Program-made: the position numbers and the translations under genes
Shown: positions 37,242 to 45,879 of the stretch, one piece after another
How positions within the stretch are numbered: the first letter of the stretch is position 1
Layout of the letters: each line of letters opens with the position of its first letter
Notes under the pieces: model-generated
Seen by the model: only the letters and a program-made list of their open reading frames with translations
Told to the model about the DNA's origin: nothing
Database searches by the model: none
NCBI GenBank assembly: GCA_017466865.1
Contig: JAFTTI010000021.1
Location: forward strand, 1 to 64,000
Reading direction: 5' to 3'
Length of the DNA: 64,000 nt
Origin: Oscillospiraceae bacterium
Lineage (GTDB): Bacteria; Bacillota; Clostridia; Oscillospirales; Ruminococcaceae

Positions 37242-39797
37242 ATGTCAGATTCAACTAATTCAACTTCTTCTCTCTTTTCGGGATTAAGAATGGGCGGCTT
37301 TGCAACAGGCCTTGATACAGAATCGCTCGTTAAGGCTATGGCTTCAACATCAAAGTCAAGACTTAACAGACAGCAGCAGAAGTATGATACACTCAGCTGG
37401 AAGCAGGAAGCATACAGAAGTCTTATGACCAAGATGACCAATTTCCAGAATAACTTTTTTGATATTGCTTCAAAGACAAACTGTATCAAACTGCCCTCAC
37501 TCTTCAAGAGTTATTCGGCTGAAACAAGCCATAAGAAGATTACAGCGACTGCGTCAAACTCATCACAGTCAGGCAATATTTCACTCACAAATATTGCTCA
37601 ACTCGCAAAGAAAGCTGAAATCTCGTCATCATCAGCACTTACTGCAGGTGCTGCTATTGACCTTGAAAATCTTGATGGAAGCAAGGAATATTCAGTAAGC
37701 GTAAGCCTTGATGGACTCGCTAAGGATATAACATTCAACAGCAAAGAAAGCTTTATGTCTGAAATCAAAAAGAATTTTGGCGAAGGATTTTCTTATTCAG
37801 ACGGAAACATCGCTTATGAAACAGGAGATGGTATTTCTCATAAGTTCGTTATTCAGGCAGCTAAATCTGCTTATAACGACCTTTCTTCAAGCGACAGAAT
37901 CGCAGCACAGACAGATGCACTCAAGGCAATAGGCATTGAAGGCGACGGCGTTTCAAACAAGATAAGAGGAACACACAAGCTTTCAGACCTTAACCTTAAA
38001 ACAGCCCTTGTAGGAGATAATTTCTCGTTTGAAATCAACGGAAAAACATTCTCTTTCAATAAGGATGCAAAGATAAATGACATAGTAAACGCAGTTAATG
38101 ACGCTAAAGTCGGCGCTAAAATGTCATTCGATGAATTTTCACAGAAATTCGTTATTTCATCATCAGAAACAGGCGCAAACGCAACTCTCAATATCAAGCA
38201 GACAGCAGGTAACCTTCTTTCTGCATTCGGTATCAATGTAGGCGGTGGCGGTGTTTCATCAGAATCATTTAAACAGGGTAAAATCTCTGCAACTCCCGTT
38301 GACAGCTCAAATTTCAATTCATTCAGAGCTTCAACATATAAGTTGACAATAAACGGAAAAGAAACTGAAATTTTTGTTCCCACAGCAGACACATCAGGAA
38401 AAGCATACAATTTTGTTGATGACGAAGATATGTCTAAAGACGGAGCAAAGAGTGCTGCTGAAAAATTCGTTGCTGCTCTTAATCACGGTATTGCAGTATC
38501 AGAAGCAAAGGGCGAGGCAACATTTACACTCAATAAAGAAACAGGAGAAATTTCCCTTACTCCGACAAAATCAGGCGGCTCGGTTTCAATCGCTTCAACA
38601 GGAAGCGAAGAAAGCAACAATTTCATTACAGCATTAGGCTTCAATGAAAACAATTCTTCAAACGAAATAACAGCAGATACAAACGCTGCAAATATTTTCG
38701 GCGAAGGAAGTTTTACAGTAGGTTCAGTAGATATTACTATTGACGATACAACAACCTTAGGCGACATAAAATCAGCTCTCGAAAACGCAGGCGTGGGAAG
38801 CCTCGACCTTCAGAACGGCGTTATCATTGCAAACGAAGCGGTAACATCATCAGATACAGCATTTGCAGAAAAGATTTTCGGAACAGATTATGCAACCCTT
38901 TCGGATCCCGCAACATATGCCGGTACATCTTCAAACGAAATCAGCATTTCGGGTCAGAATGCTGTTGCTACAATAAACGGAACAACCGTTACAAGCGCTA
39001 CAAACTCAATCGAAGTAAACGGCGTTACAATCAATTTCGGAAACCTCACAGACGCTGAAGCAGCAGCTATAAGCGAAGACAACGCTGTTACAACAGATGT
39101 CACAAGAGATACATCAAAGGCATTTGACGCAATCGTTAAATTTGTTGATGAATACAACAAACTCATCGAAGAAATCAACAAGGAAATTTCAACTTCAAGA
39201 CCTAAATCAAAGGGCAGCTATTTCGATCCTCTTACAGAAGAACAGAAGGAAGAAATGTCCGATAAGGAAATTGAAGAATGGAACAAGAAAGCAAAGACAG
39301 GTCTTCTCTATCAGGATAAGGACCTTGATTCATTCCTTGCTTCAATGAGAAGTGCGCTCAATTTAAGAACAACCGATGGTTTCTCACTCAAAAATCTTGG
39401 AATCAAGGAATCTGATAACTGGCGTGATAACGGCAAACTCGAACTTGATGCAGACGCTCTCAAGGCAGCGCTTGAAGAAAATCCCGATAAGGTTTCAGAA
39501 TTCTTTACAGATGCAGAAAACGGCCTTGCAGCAAAGGTTGAAAAGGTTCTCGACGGCGCTGTTTCAACATCAAAATCAAAGGGTTATGGAAAGTTCACTC
39601 TCCTTGCGGGTATAGAAGGAACATCAACCGCAACAAAGAACAGTATCTCAGACCAGCTCAAGAATTATAAAGAAATGATTGATGACCTTAAAACTCGTTA
39701 TCAGAGCGACCTTAACAGATACTGGAAGCGTTTCACAACTCTTGAAACCTATACAGCAAACTATAATTCCATAGCAGGAATGTTTACACAAGCATAA
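37242..39797 (+). CDS. fliD: Flagellar cap protein FliD (filament-capping, HAP2), enlarged
   Basis: The N-terminus (GGFATGLDTESLVKAMASTS, KYDTLSWKQEAYRSLMTKM) and the C-terminal domain (FVDEYNKLIEEINKEIS, YWKRFTTLETYTANYNSIAG) are those of FliD, which caps the filament and folds incoming flagellin. At 851 residues it is clearly longer than typical FliD (about 450-700); the extra length is in the middle, surface-exposed Ser/Thr/Ala-rich part (residues ~250-620), a region that usually varies between strains and can bind host or substrate surfaces. Confidence 0.93.
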   Translation: MSDSTNSTSSLFSGLRMGGFATGLDTESLVKAMASTSKSRLNRQQQKYDTLSWKQEAYRSLMTKMTNFQNNFFDIASKTNCIKLPSLFKSYSAETSHKKITATASNSSQSGNISLTNIAQLAKKAEISSSSALTAGAAIDLENLDGSKEYSVSVSLDGLAKDITFNSKESFMSEIKKNFGEGFSYSDGNIAYETGDGISHKFVIQAAKSAYNDLSSSDRIAAQTDALKAIGIEGDGVSNKIRGTHKLSDLNLKTALVGDNFSFEINGKTFSFNKDAKINDIVNAVNDAKVGAKMSFDEFSQKFVISSSETGANATLNIKQTAGNLLSAFGINVGGGGVSSESFKQGKISATPVDSSNFNSFRASTYKLTINGKETEIFVPTADTSGKAYNFVDDEDMSKDGAKSAAEKFVAALNHGIAVSEAKGEATFTLNKETGEISLTPTKSGGSVSIASTGSEESNNFITALGFNENNSSNEITADTNAANIFGEGSFTVGSVDITIDDTTTLGDIKSALENAGVGSLDLQNGVIIANEAVTSSDTAFAEKIFGTDYATLSDPATYAGTSSNEISISGQNAVATINGTTVTSATNSIEVNGVTINFGNLTDAEAAAISEDNAVTTDVTRDTSKAFDAIVKFVDEYNKLIEEINKEISTSRPKSKGSYFDPLTEEQKEEMSDKEIEEWNKKAKTGLLYQDKDLDSFLASMRSALNLRTTDGFSLKNLGIKESDNWRDNGKLELDADALKAALEENPDKVSEFFTDAENGLAAKVEKVLDGAVSTSKSKGYGKFTLLAGIEGTSTATKNSISDQLKNYKEMIDDLKTRYQSDLNRYWKRFTTLETYTANYNSIAGMFTQA

Positions 39798-39816
39798 TTT
39801 TCGGAGGTAGTTAAAA

Positions 39817-40188
39817 ATGATGCAGAATCCTTATCAGAAAATAGTTCAGCAAAGCATCAGTACAATGACTCCTGCTCAGCTTCTTATCGCTCTTTATGAA
39901 AAGGGTGAAACAGAACTTAACAAAGCAATTTATTTCATAGAGAACAAGGATCTTCCCAAAGCGCATAATTCTATTATGAAGGCGCAGAACATAATCTCTA
40001 CACTTGATAGTTCTTTAAAGACAAAATATGAAATTTCGGAAAGTCTCGGCGCACTTTATGACTATATGTATAAAAGACTCGTTGAGGCTAATATGAAAAA
40101 AGATATTGAGATTATAAGGGAGATAATTCCTTTCTTCAGAGAACTTAAAGAAACCTTCACAGAAATAAATAAAAGGAGTCCACAATGA
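39817..40188 (+). CDS. fliS: Flagellar export chaperone FliS
   Basis: The 123-residue helical protein has NPYQKIVQQSISTMTPAQLL and IALYEKGETELNKAIYFIEN, the FliS pattern. FliS keeps flagellin unfolded for export. Its last bases overlap the next ATG by four (ATGA), so the two are translationally coupled. GGAGG precedes the ATG. Confidence 0.94.
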   Translation: MMQNPYQKIVQQSISTMTPAQLLIALYEKGETELNKAIYFIENKDLPKAHNSIMKAQNIISTLDSSLKTKYEISESLGALYDYMYKRLVEANMKKDIEIIREIIPFFRELKETFTEINKRSPQ

Positions 40189-40664
40189 CAGCCGAAGAAA
40201 AAATCATCTTATCAAATCTCATTGACGAATCGATAGATTTAATGCAGGACTATAAAAACGCTACGGCAGCGCTTACAGAAGAAAGCTTTGATGCGCTTCT
40301 CCCTTATCTTACAGAAAGAAACAAGCTTATGTTTGAAATAAAGGGAGTAATCGCAAAAGAAGATAAGATAATAGCAACCTGCGAAGAAAAAGAAATCCTC
40401 TCTGAAATTTTCAGACTTCGTGGACTTGATAAAGAATACGAAGGCGACATCGGTGAACTCGCAAAGAAACTTTCATCACTTAAAATCCTTTACGATATAA
40501 CAGAAAAACTCGAAAAGGAATTTGAACTTTTAATGCAGTATGAAAGGTCAGACCTTGCCGATGAATTTGCAAATCTCACAAAGCAGAAGCAGGTTATCGA
40601 TTATATAGAACAGTCTGCAAGTTCGGGTAATTTCAGCAGTGGTGTATTAGACCAGATACTTTGA
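40185..40664 (+). CDS. FliT-like/FlgN-like flagellar chaperone
   Basis: The 159-residue, helical, acidic protein occupies the fliT position after fliD-fliS. It has heptad-like patterns (YDITEKLEKEFELLMQYERS) and no membrane segment. FliT homologs are short and poorly conserved; the identification as a FliD chaperone comes from context. Its start overlaps fliS, and a strong terminator follows. Confidence 0.65.
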   Translation: MTAEEKIILSNLIDESIDLMQDYKNATAALTEESFDALLPYLTERNKLMFEIKGVIAKEDKIIATCEEKEILSEIFRLRGLDKEYEGDIGELAKKLSSLKILYDITEKLEKEFELLMQYERSDLADEFANLTKQKQVIDYIEQSASSGNFSSGVLDQIL

Positions 40665-40675
40665 TATTCAAAATA

Positions 40676-40709
40676 AAAGGGTAGCAGATTTTCTGCTACC
40701 CTTTTTGTT
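40676..40709 (+). terminator. Terminator of the flagellar operon
   Basis: AAAGGGTAGCAGA (40676-40688) and TCTGCTACCCTTT (40692-40704), 13-bp stem, followed by T-run. Confidence 0.9.
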
Positions 40710-40734
40710 TTCGCCATTCAAATCCCTTAAATAC

Positions 40735-40770
40735 AAAAAATAAAGCACCCAAAAGGGCACTTTATTTTTT
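40735..40770. terminator. Terminator of tRNA-Ser, bidirectional
   Basis: AAATAAAGCACCC and GGGCACTTTATTT (with two wobbles) around AAAA, flanked by A-run and T-run. On the minus strand it terminates tRNA-Ser right at its CCA end. Confidence 0.75.
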
Positions 40771-40860
40771 GGCGGAAAGAGAGGGATTTGAACCCTCGAT
40801 GCGCTATTAACGCATACACGAGTTCCAGTCGTGCGCTTTAGACCACTCAGCCATCTTTCC
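40770..40860 (-). tRNA. tRNA-Ser (anticodon GGA)
   Basis: On the minus strand the acceptor GGAAAGA pairs with TCTTTCC, discriminator G, encoded CCA. The anticodon arm CACGA-CTGGAAC-TCGTG gives GGA (serine). The long variable arm (TATGCG-TTAATAG-CGCATC region) is that of class II tRNAs. Confidence 0.95.
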
Positions 40861-40887
40861 ATAATATCAAAGCGTTTCCGCCCTGAT

Positions 40888-40916
40888 ATTATATCACATA
40901 TAAATTATAAATGCAA
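40888..40916 (-). promoter_or_regulatory. Predicted promoter of tRNA-Ser
   Basis: On the minus strand TTGCAT (40911-40916), 17-base spacer, TATAAT (40888-40893), 28 bases before the tRNA. Confidence 0.75.
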
Positions 40917-40930
40917 GTATTTTTTATGAT

Positions 40931-42700
40931 TTACCAACCTGTTCCGAACTGATCAAGCCCGTCATCCGATATAGGAATATCAGTAGTAAGTCCTTCACCA
41001 TCGCCGTTGTCACAGATGAAAACTTTGAGGATTTCGCCCTTTTCAACATCAATAGTTGTTTCGGGAGTGTCGTGTTCTGTCTTTATAACATAACCCGTCA
41101 TAAATCCTATATCAGGCTGTTTTATGATTTCGTATTTAATTCCTGCCTTGTCAAGAATTTCGATATATTCTTTTTCTGTAAGACCGAAATGGTCGGGAAT
41201 TTCAACCTGAGAAGGCCCGAGGCTTATCTTAAGCTGAATTGATGTTCCCGCATAAACAGTTTCCTTTGCGGGAATAGACTGTTCAATGATAATATCCTTT
41301 TCGTGTTCATCATCATAAACATAAGTAGGAATAAATGTAAGCCAACCCTGATATGTCGGAGAGTTCTTTATAAGTTCAAAGTTCTTGCCGACAAATTCAG
41401 ACATTTCATAGGTCTGAACAAATCCCATTGTTGTTTCTATTGTAGTAACAGGAACGGGATCTGTCGAAAGAGTTGAATAATAAGGCGTTGTATATGAAAC
41501 ATCGGGTGCTGTATTATCAACCCAACCCATAAGACCAAGTGCAAGTGCGAGAAGAATACCGACAGTAACAACGAAAACAATTATCGGGATTCTCATATTA
41601 CTTGCTTTCTTCTTTTTCTTTTTGTTAGGCTTTTTCTTGTGAGGATTGTTATTTCCATTTACTTTTTTGTTTACAGAAGGCGACATTGACTGACGAGGAA
41701 TAGCGATAGTTGCTGTTCTTCCTGCTGATGGGGTGAGGTATTCGGGTTGTTCAAAAAGCTTTGTAACAAGTTCTGTTACTGTCTGAATTCTCATATCGCC
41801 CGAAAGCATAAGACCACCCATAATTACCTTTGAAACATTAGCGGGTATATTGTTGTTTACCGATGAAGGTTCACATAAATTATCGTTTCCGACACGGCTT
41901 ACCGCTTCTGTCGGCATACAACCTGTGAGTATGCGGTAAAGAACAGCGCATATTCCGTAAACGTCTGTCCAAGTGCCCTGCCAGTTGCTTGAAGCATACT
42001 GTTCGGGTGCTGCGTATCCCGCGAAAAGTTCAGGTGCGAGTTCTGTATTGTTCGTTCTTGAAGCGGTAATACAGAAATCAGAGATTTTAAGTTCACCCTC
42101 ATCTGTAATCCAGATTGTATCGGGCGAAATTCCTCTATGGACAATTCCTGCATTATGGACAAGACTTATTGTTGTGAAGATAGGCGGGAAGAGTGATTTA
42201 ACTTCATCCCAGCTGAGTTCGCCTGCGTTTTCCTGTAAGTATTCTTTGAGTGTAACACCTTCGATTACATCAAATGTAACATAAGTAGTATTGTTTTCAG
42301 CGAAAAGTTCAAGTGCGGGATTTACATGGCTTAAAGTTCTCATTTTTGAGAGGAGTTTGTTGAGTTCAGTAAATTCCGACATGAATGTTTTATACGGAGC
42401 GAGATTCTGCTGATTTACGCTTATGAGCGAAGACCCCCTTACTCTTGCGCAGAGGGTGTCAGGCATATATTCCTTTATCCAGATTTTCTTTCTCATAACA
42501 GCGTCATAAGCGAGATATGTTGCACTTTCGCCGTTATAGCGAAGGAGTCTTCCGACAAGATATCTGTCGTTTAAAGTTGTTCCCGGTGAAAGATATGAAG
42601 GGAGATGAGGAGTTTCGTCAGAGTATCCGCAAAAGATACAAGGCCCCTCACCGTGCTTTTCTTCAAGACATCCAAGACAAAGATTAAGTTTTTCTTCCAT
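40931..42700 (-). CDS. PASTA-domain membrane protein with degenerate Ser/Thr kinase domain (predicted pseudokinase)
   Basis: The 589-residue protein has, in order: a zinc ribbon (Cys 8, 11, 21, 24), a protein-kinase fold (about residues 40-320), a lysine-rich juxtamembrane stretch (HKKKPNKKKKKKASN), one span (about 369-394) and two extracellular PASTA-like domains. Homologs with this layout in Clostridia have HRDISPDNI and DFG. Here the catalytic loop reads HRGISPDTIWI (Asp to Gly at 190, Asn to Thr) and the metal motif DFC (208-210); the glycine loop is also eroded (RLLRYNGESATYLAYD). A lysine at the ATP site is kept (WIKEYMP). So it most likely senses muropeptides or lipid II without phosphotransfer. 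The ATG at 42700 is set by CGGAGTG; an upstream in-frame ATG lacks a site. Confidence 0.85.
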   Translation of the reverse strand: MEEKLNLCLGCLEEKHGEGPCIFCGYSDETPHLPSYLSPGTTLNDRYLVGRLLRYNGESATYLAYDAVMRKKIWIKEYMPDTLCARVRGSSLISVNQQNLAPYKTFMSEFTELNKLLSKMRTLSHVNPALELFAENNTTYVTFDVIEGVTLKEYLQENAGELSWDEVKSLFPPIFTTISLVHNAGIVHRGISPDTIWITDEGELKISDFCITASRTNNTELAPELFAGYAAPEQYASSNWQGTWTDVYGICAVLYRILTGCMPTEAVSRVGNDNLCEPSSVNNNIPANVSKVIMGGLMLSGDMRIQTVTELVTKLFEQPEYLTPSAGRTATIAIPRQSMSPSVNKKVNGNNNPHKKKPNKKKKKKASNMRIPIIVFVVTVGILLALALGLMGWVDNTAPDVSYTTPYYSTLSTDPVPVTTIETTMGFVQTYEMSEFVGKNFELIKNSPTYQGWLTFIPTYVYDDEHEKDIIIEQSIPAKETVYAGTSIQLKISLGPSQVEIPDHFGLTEKEYIEILDKAGIKYEIIKQPDIGFMTGYVIKTEHDTPETTIDVEKGEILKVFICDNGDGEGLTTDIPISDDGLDQFGTGW

Positions 42701-42796
42701 AAAAAACACTCCGTAAATAAAGTTTGACCGATGATGTGTATCAGAGAAAATCCTCTGAAAATTCATTTTAAAATAACATCTTATTTTCCATTCAAC

Positions 42797-42825
42797 AGTA
42801 TAACAGAATACGGCGTTTTCTTCAA
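42797..42825 (-). promoter_or_regulatory. Predicted promoter of the PASTA pseudokinase gene
   Basis: On the minus strand TTGAAG (42820-42825), 17-base spacer, TATACT (42797-42802). Confidence 0.6.
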
Positions 42826-42947
42826 TAGTTTTCGGCTTATTGTAATACAATTGAAACCATTTGTAACTTTCTTGTAACCTTATTTTACAGAATATTGCAA
42901 AATCGTCTTTTAAAAAAAGATTTTATTGTTCTTTTTGTCAATAGGAT

Positions 42948-42976
42948 TTTACAAAAAGACAAATATATGTTATATT
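42948..42976 (+). promoter_or_regulatory. Predicted promoter of the MnmM-type gene
   Basis: TTTACA (42948-42953), 17-base spacer, TATATT (42971-42976). Confidence 0.6.
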
Positions 42977-43003
42977 TTAATCAGGTTTATAAGGAGTGAT
43001 TTT

Positions 43004-43561
43004 ATGAGCGAACTCAACACAATAGCCTTATCCCACGATTTTCTGTCACGCTATGCAAAAGAGGGTGCTGTCTGTATAGACGCCACTGCGGGCAGAGGAT
43101 ATGATACAGAATTTTTGTGTTCTAAAGTAGGAGAAACAGGAAAGGTCTATGCTTTTGATATTCAGAAAGAAGCAATAGAAAGCACAGAAAAACGCCTTTC
43201 TGAAAAAGGCTATAAAAATGCAGAGGTAATACTCGCATCACATTCCGATATGGATAAGTATGTCAAAGAAAAGGTTGACTGTATTGTCTTTAATTTAGGG
43301 TGGTTACCCAAAGGCGACCATAATATTCACACCGAGGCAGAAAGCAGTATAGAGGCAATAGAAAAAGGTCTTTCGCTTCTTAAAAACGGCGGTGGAATGA
43401 ACATAGCAATTTATTACGGAAGAGAAACAGGTTTCGAGGAAAAAGACAGCGTTTTGGAATATCTTAAAACTATCGACTCTTCAGAGTATACAGTACTTGT
43501 AACCGAATTCACCAACAGAACAAACTGCTATCCGATAAGCGTTTTTATTATGAAGGATTGA
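43004..43561 (+). CDS. mnmM: MnmM/YtqB-family tRNA U34 methyltransferase
   Basis: The 185-residue class I SAM methyltransferase has motif I (CIDATAGRGYDTEFL), motif II (VYAFDIQ) and the family signature NLGWLPKGDHNIHT plus an EFTNRTNCYPISVFIMK end. YtqB/MnmM methylates the 5-aminomethyl group on the wobble uridine of some tRNAs. Its usual partner enzyme is not seen here. The ATG at 43004 is set by AAGGAGTG. It runs to the edge of repeat copy C, which begins three bases after the stop. Confidence 0.85.
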   Translation: MSELNTIALSHDFLSRYAKEGAVCIDATAGRGYDTEFLCSKVGETGKVYAFDIQKEAIESTEKRLSEKGYKNAEVILASHSDMDKYVKEKVDCIVFNLGWLPKGDHNIHTEAESSIEAIEKGLSLLKNGGGMNIAIYYGRETGFEEKDSVLEYLKTIDSSEYTVLVTEFTNRTNCYPISVFIMKD

Positions 43562-43563
43562 TG

Positions 43564-43663
43564 AAAACGAAAATCCTGCCTGTCTTTCGTCGTCAACACT
43601 CCTAGCAGTACATCAGTACGGCGTCGTCGCGTTTCCTAGAAATACAAGCAATCTTTTCGTTTT
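43564..43663. repeat. MITE-like intergenic repeat, copy C
   Basis: This is a 100-base block with a perfect 10-bp terminal inverted repeat (AAAACGAAAA at 43564-43573, TTTTCGTTTT at 43654-43663). It shares a 28-base right part with copy A and overall layout with copy B. It is the cleanest of the three copies and shows no coding potential. Confidence 0.65.
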
Positions 43664-43821
43664 AGTTTTACTTAAATCAAAAGGAGAAGAATATGAAAAA
43701 ACAATCCCGTTTCTGATGTCAGAAGTGGCTTTGCGTTGTTTATGATGTTGACTTTTTATATCAACAATGCTACAATCAACTTACAGATAAACTTGAAGTT
43801 GACGAAGGAGGATGTTGTTGT

Positions 43822-44055
43822 ATGGATGGGCATTGGGTTGTTTTTTTTATAGTTCAATTAATATATACACTCCCTATTATTGTCGCTATTGTCGGTGCTA
43901 TCGCACTGCCGATTGCAGGGTTAGTGTTGCGTAAATCAAAGCCACAATTATCTAAAAAATTGCTGATAATAGGCGGAGTGTGTTTTGGCGTAGTTTGTTT
44001 GGCTTTGTTAATAAGTATATTCAGTGCGGTATTTAGCAGAACATTAAGTATTTGA
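43822..44055 (+). CDS. Small two-span membrane protein, unknown
   Basis: The 77-residue product has two hydrophobic segments (FFIVQLIYTLPIIVAIVGAI and LLIIGGVCFGVVCLALLISI) separated by a basic loop (RKSKPQLSKK). I do not recognise it. ATG at 43822 has GAAGGAGG ten bases before it. The same frame is open upstream to an ATG at 43693 (with its own AAAAGGAG site), except for one in-frame TGA at 43714-43716, so the true gene may be longer and interrupted, or the upstream part may be non-coding. It lies between a repeat element and a strong terminator. Confidence 0.55.
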   Translation: MDGHWVVFFIVQLIYTLPIIVAIVGAIALPIAGLVLRKSKPQLSKKLLIIGGVCFGVVCLALLISIFSAVFSRTLSI

Positions 44056-44068
44056 GTGTTATAAAATA

Positions 44069-44109
44069 AACTCCGGAGAAGACGTTTTCTTCTCCGGAGT
44101 TGCTTTTTT
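44069..44109 (+). terminator. Terminator of the small membrane protein gene
   Basis: AACTCCGGAGAAGA (44069-44082) and TCTTCTCCGGAGTT (44088-44101) form a 14-bp stem followed by GCTTTTTT. Confidence 0.9.
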
Positions 44110-44138
44110 ATGGCTACCGCCCTTTATAACGCAGGTTT

Positions 44139-44807
44139 TTATTTATTGAGAATTGCTTTTCTCTCTTTCCAGTCGGGCATATAATGCGTCATAAGCGCTT
44201 TGAAACGCGCATTGTGAGAGGCTTCGGCGATATGGATTATTTCGTGCATTATAACATAAGAAAGACATTTTTTAGGGTGCGTAGCAATGGCAGTATTCAG
44301 ACAGATTTCTTTTGTCATTACATTACAACTTCCCCAACGGGATTTCATTGTTCTGTATCTTACACCCGAAGAGGAAAGCCCCGTTTTTTCCTCGTGTTCT
44401 CTTAAAATAGCGGGGACTTCTTTCATAAGAACATCCTTGCAGAAATCAGAAAACGCCTTTTTTCTTTCGTCATAGTCCTCGGGATTTTTTACATAGAGAA
44501 AAATTCTTCCGTTTATGATTTCTGCTTTTTTCTTCTTCTCTGAAAAGAAAATTTCTAAAATAAACTTTTCGCCTAAGATAAAAATCTCATCCCCCGAAAG
44601 ATATTTTTCTTCTTTTTTAATAGGGAGATTTTCACGATGTTTTTTAACCCACTTTGTTTTCTCCGAAACGAATTTTTCTGCCTCTGCGTATGAAACACTT
44701 AATGGAACAGAAACAAAATTCCCGTTATTTTTCAGAGAAAGAGAAAGCCTTTTAACCTTTTTCTTTTCCATTATAAAAGTTATGCCGTCTTTTTCAAAAA
44801 TCCTCAT
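44139..44807 (-). CDS. YgjP/SprT-like zinc metallopeptidase (DUF45)
   Basis: The 222-residue protein contains RYRTMKSRWGSCN, LNTAIATHPKKCLSYVIMHE and the HEIIH zinc motif followed by ASHNARFKALMTHYMPDWKE, the hallmark of the YgjP (M48-like, DUF45) family. The physiological substrate of this family is not established. ATG at 44807 is chosen because GGAG lies nine bases upstream; a longer in-frame extension lacks a ribosome binding site. It converges on the terminator at 44069 and diverges from the kinase-like gene at 44898. Confidence 0.85.
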   Translation of the reverse strand: MRIFEKDGITFIMEKKKVKRLSLSLKNNGNFVSVPLSVSYAEAEKFVSEKTKWVKKHRENLPIKKEEKYLSGDEIFILGEKFILEIFFSEKKKKAEIINGRIFLYVKNPEDYDERKKAFSDFCKDVLMKEVPAILREHEEKTGLSSSGVRYRTMKSRWGSCNVMTKEICLNTAIATHPKKCLSYVIMHEIIHIAEASHNARFKALMTHYMPDWKERKAILNK

Positions 44808-44942
44808 AAACAATGCTCCGTTTGTTATTCTGTATAATATTCTACCATAGGTTTTATACAAGTTCAAGGGTAGCATTATTGTAATAGTTGTGATATAATG
44901 ATAAATAGCGAAACTCTATCATATTTTAAGGAGTGGGTTATT

Positions 44943-45866
44943 ATTAATATCGTTAAAATTGCAGACATCAATTCAGGTATCATTGCCGACAAAGAAGAAT
45001 TTATCCGTGAAAGTGAAGAAAGATACAAAAAAGAAATAGAAAAAGCAGCAGAGAGAATACTTGAAAGTTCAGCTGAAAAGCCGATAGTTCTTGTTTCGGG
45101 TCCTTCAGGATCGGGAAAGACAACATCCGCAGGAAGAGTTGAAAAACTTTTAAAGGAAAACGGTTGCGGCGCTTATACAATATCAATGGATAACTATTTC
45201 CTTCCCGATAATTGCGGAGTGGAATTTCCCAGAAATCCTGACGGAACCATTGACCTTGAATCACCTTACAGAATAGATATTCCTCTTTTACAGAAGCATC
45301 TTGAAATGCTTAATGACGGAACACCTATTGATTCCCCCATATTCAATTTCAAGACAAGGGACAGAGACGGAAGTATTCACATAGAACGCAAAAAGGGCGA
45401 TGTTATCATTCTTGAGGGTATCCATGCCTTAAACCCTGAAGTAACAGGAAACAGCAAGGATTTTGCAACCTGCATCTATGTCAGTGTAAGAACAAGAATA
45501 GAAAACTCACAGAATGACAGACTTCATCCCCGCCTTATAAGACTTCTCCGCCGTCTCGGTAGAGATAAGCTCTACCGCGGAAGAGATATGAGAGAAACCT
45601 TTGATATGTTCAAGAGTGTTTCAAGGGGCGAAGAAACATATATTATGCCATTCAAACCTCTCGCTGATTTTGACATCGACACGTTCATCCCGTTTGAACC
45701 CACAATTTACAGATGGGCGGTTTATGATGACCTCAAGCGTATGAAGGAAGAAATGCTCGGTGATTTCGATTACGACATCATTCTTTCGTTCCTCGATGAA
45801 CTCGAACCCGTTGACAGAGTGAATGTGCCAAGCGATTCGCTTATAAGAGAATTTGTAGGAGAATAA
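44943..45866 (+). CDS. Uridine kinase/phosphoribulokinase-family nucleoside kinase-like protein
   Basis: The product of about 307 residues has the P-loop VLVSGPSGSGKTTSAGRVEK, then TISMDNYFLP, DSPIFNFKTRDR, VIILEGIHALNPEV, IYVSVRTRIE and RLIRLLRRLGRD, the pattern of the uridine kinase-like P-loop family. It likely phosphorylates a nucleoside or sugar. The start is uncertain: AAGGAG at 44928-44933 is followed in frame only by ATT codons at 44940 and 44943, while the ATG at 44898 overlaps a TATAAT at 44894 and has no ribosome binding site. I give the ATT at 44943 (nine bases from the site) as the most likely start. Confidence 0.75.
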   Translation: MNIVKIADINSGIIADKEEFIRESEERYKKEIEKAAERILESSAEKPIVLVSGPSGSGKTTSAGRVEKLLKENGCGAYTISMDNYFLPDNCGVEFPRNPDGTIDLESPYRIDIPLLQKHLEMLNDGTPIDSPIFNFKTRDRDGSIHIERKKGDVIILEGIHALNPEVTGNSKDFATCIYVSVRTRIENSQNDRLHPRLIRLLRRLGRDKLYRGRDMRETFDMFKSVSRGEETYIMPFKPLADFDIDTFIPFEPTIYRWAVYDDLKRMKEEMLGDFDYDIILSFLDELEPVDRVNVPSDSLIREFVGE

Positions 45867-45879
45867 TTTTCAAAGAATT

